From Actinoplanes missouriensis 431 (GTDB taxonomy: Bacteria; Actinomycetota; Actinomycetes; Mycobacteriales; Micromonosporaceae), in NCBI RefSeq assembly GCF_000284295.1, contig NC_017093.1, positions 1,674,001-1,738,000 on the forward strand: a DNA stretch of 64,000 nucleotides, written 5' to 3'. Of this stretch, positions 23,497 to 31,575 are shown piece after piece. A program made the position numbers and the translations under genes. Under the pieces are notes generated by a model. It saw only the letters and a program-made list of their open reading frames with translations, was not told the DNA's origin and made no database searches. Within the stretch, counting starts at the first letter, position 1; every line of letters starts with the position of its first letter.

Positions 23497-24444
23497 TCAG
23501 CCTGCTGTCTTGCCGTCGTCGCCGACCTTCCCGGCGGGCGCGATCTCGGTGGCGGTGACACCCTCCGCGGTGTCCGGGACCGCCGGCAGATCGGCCGGCT
23601 CGGCGTGCCGGGCACCGGCCCGCGGACCGGTGATGCCCGCCTGCAGCAGCATCGCGTCGAGGTCGGCCGTGGTGCGCAGCACATGGTCGTGGTACGTGGC
23701 GCCGGGGATCTCGCCGGTCCCGCCCCGGGGCGTCACCGCCGGGATGTCCGATGCGTCCTCGGCCCGATGCCGGGCCCGCGACGGCGTCGACTCGTAGTCG
23801 GTGCGGCCCGCGGTGTACCCGGTGAGGCCGGCCGAGCGTTCCGGCGGCAGCTCCAGGACGTTCTTGCGCATCGTGTGCGCGACCTCCCGCAGCCGCAGCG
23901 AGGTGACCAGGTCGGCCACGCCGCGCAGGACGGCCAGGGCGCCGAGCGTCACGATGATCAGATCGGCGGTCCGGGCGAACGGTCCGGCGGAGAAGTAGCC
24001 GAGGCCGGTCTCCAGCACGCCGATCGTGACGATCAGGCTCCACACCCGGTCCGAGCCGCGGGTCATGATCCCGACGGCGACGTCCACCGCGCCGCGGACC
24101 ATGAGGTACCAGCCGACCAGTGAGGCCGGGGTCGCGTACGTGGAGTCGGGCGTGGTCATCAGCACGGCGCCGGTCGCGCCGAAGATCACGGTGAGGGCCG
24201 CGTTCAACCACCAGGTACGAGTGCCGGCCAGCGCGCGCAGCATCTCGCAGACCGCACCGAACAGGATCATCGGACCGGCCACCGCGGCGATGTCGATCGG
24301 TTCCAGGCGCATCACCGCCCAGCCGACCGCCAGCCACGCCGCGCCCGCGAACATCAGGAAGCCCCACATACTCCCGCGTGCGACGGTCAGAGGCGAAGAT
24401 CCGGACCACAACATGAGGCCTCCCGCTGAAGCTGTCCCTGTCAT
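23497..24444 (-). CDS. HdeD-like (DUF308) membrane protein
   Basis: A 315-residue membrane protein. Residues ~25-195 hold six hydrophobic helices in pairs, with the short repeats typical of HdeD/DUF308 proteins (GWYLMVRGAVDVAVGI, GALAVLRGVADLVTSL). The remaining ~115 residues form a hydrophilic cytoplasmic tail. HdeD is an acid-stress membrane protein in enterobacteria; the role in actinomycetes is unknown. No operon partner. Confidence 0.75.
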   Translation of the reverse strand: MTGTASAGGLMLWSGSSPLTVARGSMWGFLMFAGAAWLAVGWAVMRLEPIDIAAVAGPMILFGAVCEMLRALAGTRTWWLNAALTVIFGATGAVLMTTPDSTYATPASLVGWYLMVRGAVDVAVGIMTRGSDRVWSLIVTIGVLETGLGYFSAGPFARTADLIIVTLGALAVLRGVADLVTSLRLREVAHTMRKNVLELPPERSAGLTGYTAGRTDYESTPSRARHRAEDASDIPAVTPRGGTGEIPGATYHDHVLRTTADLDAMLLQAGITGPRAGARHAEPADLPAVPDTAEGVTATEIAPAGKVGDDGKTAG

Positions 24445-24652
24445 GACAGCATCCAGTGCGAGCCGTGGCGCGGCGTTCGCTCAGATTCGCGGTACGGGGG
24501 TTCGCGGCCCGTCTCGAAGACCGGTTTTCCGGCCGTTGACAAGTCGGTTGTCGAAAAGGCGTTCTTATTGTTCCGGCCGGAATTCCGGTGAGCCCGCGCG
24601 GAACGGGACGCGGCTGATCGACCGGCGTCAGAGCGCCGCTGAAGTGCTGATT

Positions 24653-24729
24653 TGGTGCCCCCGGTGGGATTCGAACCCACACTGTATGGTGTTTGAGACC
24701 ATCTTCTCTGCCAGTTGGAATACAGGGGC
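24653..24729 (-). tRNA. tRNA with anticodon CAA (reads UUG, nominally Leu), class I shape, CCA encoded
   Basis: A complete cloverleaf of 77 nt including CCA. Acceptor stem GCCCCTG/CGGGGGC pairs fully (one G-U), with discriminator A. T8 and A9 are in place; the D stem is 3 bp (TTC/GAA) with GG in the loop. The anticodon stem ATGGT/ACCAT holds loop CTCAAAC, giving CAA. The variable loop is only 5 nt (ACAGT). The T arm is GTGGG-TTCGAAT-CCCAC. Bacterial tRNA-Leu normally has a long variable arm, so the decoding call is Leu by anticodon but the structure is atypical. Confidence 0.88.
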
Positions 24730-24873
24730 CAGCCACTCATCGTGGCACGACTGATCAGGACGTGAGATGGTCACGCCCGGATGAGTCCACGACAGCCTAC
24801 CTACTAGGCTTAGGGAGGCGGTACCCGCATACCGGGGTGTCGCGACTTCGACGTTCTGGGAGTAGGGGTTTCC

Positions 24874-25488
24874 GTGGCCGACACGCAGGCTGGTGCCGAG
24901 CGCAAGCGGGTGCTCATCGCCGAGGACGAGGCCCTGATCCGGCTCGACCTCGCCGAGATGCTGGTCGAGGAGGGCTACGACGTGGTCGGCGAGGCCGGCG
25001 ACGGCGAGACCGCGGTGCGCCTGGCCGAGGACCTCAAGCCGGACCTGGTCATCCTGGACATCAAGATGCCGATCATGGACGGCCTGGCCGCCGCCGAGCG
25101 GATCGCCGCCGGCCGGATCGCCCCGGTGGTCATGCTGACCGCTTTCAGTCAGCGGGAGCTGGTCGAGCGGGCCCGTGAGGCCGGCGCCATGGCGTACCTG
25201 GTGAAGCCGTTCCAGAAATCCGACCTGGTGCCCGCGATCGAGATCGCCCTCTCGCGGTACGCGGAGATCGCCGCCCTCGAGTCGGAGGTGGCCGGTCTGA
25301 CCGATCGCCTGGAGACCCGCAAGTCGGTGGAGCGCGCCAAGGGCGAGCTCATGACGAAGTACGCGATGACCGAGCCGCAGGCTTTCAAGTGGATCCAGCG
25401 GACCGCGATGGATCACCGGATGACGATGCGCGAGGTCGCCGACCGGATCCTCAAGGAGTCCGAGGACGAGGCTCCGGCGGCTGGCTAG
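24874..25488 (+). CDS. pdtaR: ANTAR-domain response regulator (PdtaR-like)
   Basis: A 204-residue two-domain regulator. The receiver domain has the acidic pair E17-D18, phospho-acceptor D62 (LVILDIKMP), T89 and K111 (AYLVKPF). The ANTAR RNA-binding domain occupies roughly residues 135-195, with the pattern VERAKGELM...AFKWIQRTAMDHRMTMREVADRIL. PdtaR, driven by kinase PdtaS, acts as an antiterminator by binding paired hexaloop hairpins in target mRNAs. No kinase gene is in the window. Start GTG gives the usual N-terminus. Confidence 0.94.
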   Translation: MADTQAGAERKRVLIAEDEALIRLDLAEMLVEEGYDVVGEAGDGETAVRLAEDLKPDLVILDIKMPIMDGLAAAERIAAGRIAPVVMLTAFSQRELVERAREAGAMAYLVKPFQKSDLVPAIEIALSRYAEIAALESEVAGLTDRLETRKSVERAKGELMTKYAMTEPQAFKWIQRTAMDHRMTMREVADRILKESEDEAPAAG

Positions 25489-25589
25489 ACAGCTGTCGAG
25501 CCACCACTGCCGGATTGGCACTTGACCAAAGATTGAGGCTTCGTAACGGCTCTGTTACGACCGGCTGCAGCGCTCCTGAGCAGGCTATG

Positions 25590-25626
25590 ATCCCCGCCAG
25601 TCCTTCGCGAGACGTCTGGCGGGGAT
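25590..25626 (+). terminator. terminator after pdtaR
   Basis: ATCCCCGCCAG and CTGGCGGGGAT form a perfect 11-bp stem with a 15-nt loop, followed by TTCTGCTGCT. It separates pdtaR from the liv operon and ends 28 bases before livH. Given the neighbouring ANTAR gene it could also act as a conditional terminator in the liv leader. Confidence 0.7.
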
Positions 25627-25653
25627 TTCTGCTGCTAAACACAAGGAGCATCG

Positions 25654-26943
25654 TTGCGTAGAGCCGTGATCATCTTCACGGCCGTTCTCGGTTTCCTGTT
25701 CACTTCCCTGGGTCTGGGCGCCACGAGTGCCCTCGCCGAGGGCGAGACGTTACAGGGCACTTTGGTCAATGCCGGCCAGCCAGTGGCGGGCGTCGTGATC
25801 AAGGTTGCGGACGAGGGCGGCTCTTCGGTCGGTGAGGCGACTTCCAAGGCTGACGGGAAGTGGTCGGTTCCGGTCCCTGGGGCGGGCACCTACAAGGTGG
25901 ACCTCGACACCGCGACGCTCCCGCAGGGTGTCACCGTCACCACCGGCCGTTCCAGTCTCACATTGAGTGTCTTCGAGGGCGCCGCACGTAACGTGCTGTT
26001 CCCGCTCGGATCGGCGGCCGCACCCGGTGCCGAGGAGCAGGAGGAGGCCCCCGGGTCGTCGAACCTGTCCCGGGTTCTCGACCTCGTCTACACCGGTATC
26101 CATTTCGGCCTGATCATCGCGCTGGCCGCTCTCGGCCTCTCGCTGATCTTCGGCACCATGGGCCTGACCAACTTCGCCCACGGTGAGCTGGTCACCTTCG
26201 GCGCGCTCATGGCGTTCCTGTTCAACGTCTCGGCGAACCTCCCGCTGTGGTTGTCCGTCGTGGCGGCCGTGGTGCTGGGTGGCCTGTTCGGATGGCTGCA
26301 GGACCGCTTCTTCTGGGGCTGGCTGCGCGGCCGGCGGACCGGCCTGATCGGGATGATGATCATCTCGATCGGTGCGGCGCTGATGCTGCGCTACCTGTTC
26401 CTGTACTTCTTCGGCGGCCAGACCCGGCAGTACGCCGATTACGTCGCGCAGCCCGGTATCGACCTGGGTCTGATCGCCGTCGCGCCGAAGAACCTGATCA
26501 TGGACGCGGTCGCGATCGTGGTGCTGATCGTCGTCTCGCTGGCGCTGGTCAAGACCCGCCTCGGCAAGGCGACCCGGGCCGTCTCGACGAACCCGTCGCT
26601 GGCCGCGGCGTCCGGCATCAACGTCGACGCCATCATCCGGCTGGTCTGGATGATCGGTGGTGCCCTCGCCGCGCTGAGCGGTGCGATGCTCGGCATCTTC
26701 CAGGGCGTGAACTACCAGATGGGGTTCCAGATCCTGCTGCTCGTCTTCGCCGCCGTCACCCTCGGCGGTCTCGGTACGGCGTTCGGCGCGCTGCTGGGTA
26801 GCCTGGTGATCGGCCTGGCCACGCAGCTGTCGACGCTGATCATCCCGTCCGAGCTGAAGAACGTCGGCGCGCTGGCCGTGCTCATCGTCATCATTCTGGT
26901 TCGGCCGCAGGGCATCCTGGGCCGTCGCGAGCGGATCGGCTGA
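25654..26943 (+). CDS. livH: branched-chain amino-acid ABC permease LivH with N-terminal secreted beta domain
   Basis: A 429-residue protein, ~130 longer than usual LivH. Residues 1-29 form a signal peptide ending ATSALA. Residues ~30-120 resemble a carboxypeptidase-regulatory/Ig-like beta domain (LQGTLVNAGQPVAGVVIKV, ADGKWSVPVPGAGTYKVDL), placed outside the membrane. After an acidic linker the LivH permease domain follows from ~140, with FGTMGLTNFAHGELVTFGA and the coupling region NPSLAAASGINVDAIIRLVW. The start is TTG with AAGGAG 5 bases upstream. First gene of livHMGF. Confidence 0.93.
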   Translation: MRRAVIIFTAVLGFLFTSLGLGATSALAEGETLQGTLVNAGQPVAGVVIKVADEGGSSVGEATSKADGKWSVPVPGAGTYKVDLDTATLPQGVTVTTGRSSLTLSVFEGAARNVLFPLGSAAAPGAEEQEEAPGSSNLSRVLDLVYTGIHFGLIIALAALGLSLIFGTMGLTNFAHGELVTFGALMAFLFNVSANLPLWLSVVAAVVLGGLFGWLQDRFFWGWLRGRRTGLIGMMIISIGAALMLRYLFLYFFGGQTRQYADYVAQPGIDLGLIAVAPKNLIMDAVAIVVLIVVSLALVKTRLGKATRAVSTNPSLAAASGINVDAIIRLVWMIGGALAALSGAMLGIFQGVNYQMGFQILLLVFAAVTLGGLGTAFGALLGSLVIGLATQLSTLIIPSELKNVGALAVLIVIILVRPQGILGRRERIG

Positions 26944-26953
26944 GGGAGGCACG

Positions 26954-27946
26954 ATGAGCTGGGACATCATTCTCGGCGTCTCCCTGGAGTCGCTGATCAA
27001 CGCCACGATGATCGCCTACGCCTTGGCAGCGATCGGGCTGAATGTGCACTTCGGTTACACCGGCCTGCTGAACTTCGGCCAGTCCGCGTTCCTCGGCGTC
27101 GCCGCCTACGGCATGGCGATGATGGTGGCGACGTTCGGTCTGCCGTTCTGGGTCGGCGTCGCGGTCGGCCTGGCCGGTGCGGTGGTGCTGGCGCTGCTGC
27201 TCGGTATTCCGACGCTGCGGTTGCGGGCCGACTACCTGGCGATCGTGACGATCGCCGCGGCGGAGATCGTCCGCCTGCTCTTCCGCTCGGTGTCCCTCAG
27301 CGAGTGGACGGGTGGCTCCGACGGTCTGCAGGCGTTCTCGGACGACTTCTACGCCGTCAACCCGTACAGCTCCTCGCTGGACATCGGCACCATCATCAGC
27401 TTCGACGCTCGTGAGCTCTGGGTGATGACGGTCGGCTGGGTGCTGGTCGCGATCTCGTTGCTGATCGTCTTCCTGGCGATGCGCAGCCCCTGGGGCCGGG
27501 TCATCAAGGCGATCCGCGAGGACGAGGACGCGGTCCGCAGCCTCGGCAAGAACGTCGTGTCGTACAAGATGCAGTCGCTGATCCTCGGTGGCGTCCTCGG
27601 TTCGCTGGGCGGTTTCATCATCGCCCTGAAGAACGCGGCGATCCAGCCGGACACCTACGGCACCGAGTTCACGTTCTACATGTACACGATCGTGATCCTC
27701 GGCGGCGCGGCCCGCGTCTTCGGCCCGGTCGTCGGCTCGATGATCTTCTGGTTCCTGCTGACCTTCGTCAACGCCGTGCTGCCGCCGGCGATCGCGGAGG
27801 GTTACATCCCGTCCTGGCTGATGACCAGCACGCAGGCCGGTGCCGTCGGGTACATCCTGGTGGGCCTCGGCCTCATACTCTTGCTGATTTTCCGCCCGCA
27901 GGGCATCTTCGGCGACAAGAAGGAGGTCATGCTCGATGGCCGATGA
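26954..27946 (+). CDS. livM: branched-chain amino-acid ABC permease LivM
   Basis: A 330-residue polytopic permease that pairs with LivH. LivM features: HFGYTGLLNFGQSAFLGVAAYG near the N-terminus and the coupling helix SPWGRVIKAIREDEDAVRSLGKNV, then ILGGAARVFGPVVGS. About nine membrane helices. It begins 10 bases after livH, preceded by GAGGGAGGC, and overlaps livG by 11 bp. Confidence 0.95.
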   Translation: MSWDIILGVSLESLINATMIAYALAAIGLNVHFGYTGLLNFGQSAFLGVAAYGMAMMVATFGLPFWVGVAVGLAGAVVLALLLGIPTLRLRADYLAIVTIAAAEIVRLLFRSVSLSEWTGGSDGLQAFSDDFYAVNPYSSSLDIGTIISFDARELWVMTVGWVLVAISLLIVFLAMRSPWGRVIKAIREDEDAVRSLGKNVVSYKMQSLILGGVLGSLGGFIIALKNAAIQPDTYGTEFTFYMYTIVILGGAARVFGPVVGSMIFWFLLTFVNAVLPPAIAEGYIPSWLMTSTQAGAVGYILVGLGLILLLIFRPQGIFGDKKEVMLDGR

Positions 27947-28989
27947 CGTCACCGTTCCGCCCGCCGCCGCGTCCGAGGCTTCGGTCGCACCCGGTGTGCT
28001 CCGGGCGCGCGAAGCGCTCAAGGACGTCCCGCACGAGCCCGGGGCGGCCAAGCCCGACCCGATCCTGGTCGCCGACTCGGTCGTCCGCCGCTTCGGTGGC
28101 CTGACCGCGGTCTCCGTCGACCACATCGAGATCCAGCGTGGTGCGATCACCGCGCTGATCGGCCCGAACGGCGCCGGCAAGACCACGTTCTTCAACCTGC
28201 TCACCGGCTTCGACCGTCCGGACGAGGGCGAGTGGAAGTTCAACGGGAGCCCGCTCGCCGGCGTGCCCGCGCACAAGGTCGCGAAGAAGGGCATGGTCCG
28301 CACCTTCCAGCTGACCAAGGCGCTGTCCCGGTTGTCGGTCATCGACAACATGCGCCTCGGCGGCACCGGGCAGAAGGGCGAGTCCTTCTGGCGCTCGCTC
28401 GTCCCCGGCCTGTGGAAGAAGCAGGAGCAGGAGATCACCGAGCGGGCCGACGACCTGCTCAAGCGGTTCAAGCTCGACGCCAAGCGGGCCGACTTCGCGG
28501 GCAGCCTCTCCGGCGGCCAGCGCAAGCTGCTCGAGATGGCGCGGGCCCTGATGGTGCAGCCCGACATGGTCATGCTGGACGAGCCGATGGCCGGTGTTAA
28601 CCCGGCGCTGACGCAGTCCCTGCTGGGCCACGTGAAGAGCCTGCGCGAGGACGGCATGACCGTGCTCTTCGTCGAGCACGACATGGACATGGTCCGCGAC
28701 ATCAGCGACTGGGTGATCGTGATGGGCCAGGGCAAGGTGATCGCCGAGGGCACGCCGGACACGGTGATGGCCGACCCGCGGGTCATCGACGCCTACCTCG
28801 GCTCGCACCACGACGGCACCGAGCACGACTCGGCCGAGGTGGCGGCTGAGGTGCCCGGAGCGTCTTCCGTGGACGAGCCGGCCGCGGCTTCGTCACCGGC
28901 GGCGTCGGCTTCGCCCGCGGCCGCGCCGGCGACGGAGAAGGCTGTTTCGGACAAGCCGGCTTCGGACAAGCCTGAAGGAGGTAAGGCCG

Positions 28990-28997
<8 letters not shown>
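27936..28997 (+). CDS. livG: branched-chain amino-acid ABC ATPase LivG
   Basis: A 353-residue ATPase with Walker A GPNGAGKTT, signature LSGGQRKLLEMARAL, Walker B MVMLDEPMAGVNP and switch His in FVEHDMDMV. An extra ~35 residues precede the ATPase and a ~65-residue Ala/Ser/Pro/Glu-rich tail follows (e.g. SSPAASASPAAAPATEKA), absent from enterobacterial LivG and probably disordered. It overlaps livF by 8 bp. Confidence 0.95.
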
Positions 28998-29772
<775 letters not shown>

Positions 29773-29791
29773 TCCCCTCACTGCACAGCGG

Positions 29792-29825
29792 AAGGCCCCG
29801 GGAACCGTGTGGTTCCCGGGGCCTT
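29792..29825 (+). terminator. terminator of the liv operon
   Basis: Fifteen-base perfect arms (AAGGCCCCGGGAACC and its complement) around a GTGT loop, ending in CCTTTCCCT. It begins 20 bases after the livF stop. Confidence 0.85.
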
Positions 29826-29839
29826 TCCCTGTCCCGGGG

Positions 29840-29965
29840 TGGTGACTTCACACGCGGCGTGCTGTTCGCCTCCACGTGGGACTGCGGGTGACGTTCACAC
29901 GCCGGCGGCTTTCGCGTGGGACTCGGGGCGCGGAACAGGCCTGTGATCCACACGCGAGGGAGGGT
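29840..29965. repeat. imperfect direct repeats between livF and livK
   Basis: Most of the 323-base livF-livK gap not taken by terminators. A theme TTCACACG ... CGTGGGACT recurs (around 29848-29884 and 29893-29923), with a third partial copy near CCACACGCGAGG (29948). No coding potential is seen. Confidence 0.4.
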
Positions 29966-30031
29966 GGGGAGCGCGGTCACCCCGTACCCCCGGAAGGGCG
30001 TCAGCGGCCCTCTCAGGCCGCGGCAGAAAGG

Positions 30032-30063
30032 GCGAGGGCCCGGCCAGACGGCCGGGCCCTCGC
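30032..30063 (-). terminator. terminator of livK
   Basis: Fourteen-base perfect arms (GCGAGGGCCCGGCC and complement) with an AGAC loop, 33 bases beyond the livK stop on the minus strand. Confidence 0.8.
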
Positions 30064-30095
30064 TGAGGTGTGGTGCTGACTACTGTGGACTTGCC

Positions 30096-31364
30096 TCAGC
30101 CGTCGATCTTGCCGTTCTGGTAGCTGACGTTCTTGTAGGTGTTGTCCGGGCCGTACTGGTAGATGCCGATCGTGGCCTCGGCCGGGTCACCGGCGTCGTT
30201 CCAGCTGATCGGGCCGCTCACGCCGTCGTAGTCGATGTCCTTGCCGGCGGCCAGAGCTTCCTTGCACTGCTGGAAGGTGGTGCACTTCTCGCCGTCCTTG
30301 CTCACCGCGGAGAGCTGCTTCGAGTAGTCACCCGGAGCGTCGCTCTTGGCGGCCTCGGCGGCCAGCGCGGTCAGGATCGCGGCGTCGTAGGACTCGGCGG
30401 CGTAGGAGAAGTCCTTCAGCGCCGGGTCGACCTCGAGCAGCTTCTTCTGGAAGTCCTCGCCCGCCTTGGCGCCCGGCAGGGTGCCCTTGGCGCCCTCGAA
30501 GGTCCCGTTCGGGAACTCGGAGCCGTAGTTGGAGAGGTTGCCGTCGACGAAGTACCACTTCTTGGACTTCGCGGTCAGACCGGCCTCGACCAGCTTGGGG
30601 ACGATCTTCTTGGTCTCGTCGAAGCCGATCAGGATGATCGCCGACGGGTTGGCCTGCTTGATCTTGCCGATCTCGGCGGAGAAGTCGGCGGCCTTGGGGT
30701 CGTAGACCTCCTCGGCGACGACCTGGCCGCCACCGGACTCGATCGCGGCGCGGGCGCTCTTGGCGAGGCCGGTGCCGTACGCGTCCTGGAGCACCATCAT
30801 GCCCACCGTCGCGTTGCCGTCGGCGACGACGAGGTCACCGAGGACGCGGCCCTGGAGCACGTCCGGCGGGGCGGTCCGGTAGTAGAGGCCCTTGTCGTTG
30901 TACGTGGTGAACTGGTCCGACGTGTTCGCCGGCGAGATCTGGACCACGCCCGCACCGGTGATCTTGTCGATCACGGAGAGGGAGACCGACGAGGAAGCGG
31001 CGCCGATGATGACGTCGGCCTTCTCGGCGAGCAGCTTGTTCACGGACTGGCTGGCGATGTCGGTCGTGGTGTCGCCGGAGTCGGTGTCGCTGACGACGAC
31101 GTCCTTGCCGAGGACGCCACCAGCGGCGTTGATCTCCTTGGCGGCGAGGTCCACGCCGGCGAACTCGGGCGGGCCGAGGAACGCGAGCGAGCCGGTCTGC
31201 GGCAGCAGGGTGCCGATCTTCAGCACACCGTCGCCGGCAGCGGCCGCGGGGGCCGAGGAAGAGCCGCTCTCGGGCTCGTCACCGTCGTTCGAGCACGCGC
31301 CCAGGGCAAGGCAAGCGGCACCCAGCACGGCGACGCTGCGCCATGCGAAGTTGCGGCGAATCAT
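30096..31364 (-). CDS. livK: branched-chain amino-acid-binding lipoprotein LivK
   Basis: A 422-residue substrate-binding lipoprotein, exported and anchored by lipid. A basic N-terminus (MIRRNFAWRS), hydrophobic core and lipobox LGAC precede an acidic Ser/Ala linker. The mature domain is a type I periplasmic-binding fold (IGTLLPQTGSLAFLGPPEFAGVDLAAKEIN..., DVIIGAASSSVSLSV). The ATG is chosen because AAGGAG sits 5 bases upstream; the TTG just before it is less likely. Unusually, it is convergent to livHMGF and transcribed separately. Confidence 0.95.
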   Translation of the reverse strand: MIRRNFAWRSVAVLGAACLALGACSNDGDEPESGSSSAPAAAAGDGVLKIGTLLPQTGSLAFLGPPEFAGVDLAAKEINAAGGVLGKDVVVSDTDSGDTTTDIASQSVNKLLAEKADVIIGAASSSVSLSVIDKITGAGVVQISPANTSDQFTTYNDKGLYYRTAPPDVLQGRVLGDLVVADGNATVGMMVLQDAYGTGLAKSARAAIESGGGQVVAEEVYDPKAADFSAEIGKIKQANPSAIILIGFDETKKIVPKLVEAGLTAKSKKWYFVDGNLSNYGSEFPNGTFEGAKGTLPGAKAGEDFQKKLLEVDPALKDFSYAAESYDAAILTALAAEAAKSDAPGDYSKQLSAVSKDGEKCTTFQQCKEALAAGKDIDYDGVSGPISWNDAGDPAEATIGIYQYGPDNTYKNVSYQNGKIDG

Positions 31365-31544
31365 CAATTCTCCTTTGTCCAGCGCGGTGGGCGCGTTGGT
31401 GGGCTCCCACTGCCATGACGCTGATGCTGAGGAAACTTAAAGGGCGGAGGACCGCTGCACTAGGGCTGGACGCGGGCTGCAACAGGACAGTTGCGTATCC
31501 GTAACCTTCCGCAAGTGTCAGACGATTGGGAGTGACGGCCGGGA

Positions 31545-31567
31545 CTGTCGTACCCGGCGACTAGAGT
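31545..31567 (+). promoter_or_regulatory. PafBC-type (RecA-NDp) promoter of polA
   Basis: CTGTCGTAC, 8-nt spacer, TAGAGT. It fits the RecA-independent damage promoter TTGTCRGTG-N8-TANNNT at TGTCG, spacer length and -10. The polA GTG begins 8 bases after the -10, implying a leaderless mRNA. The ten bases TGTCGTACCC recur exactly before uvrB and uvrA. Confidence 0.7.
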
Positions 31568-31575
31568 TCACCGAC

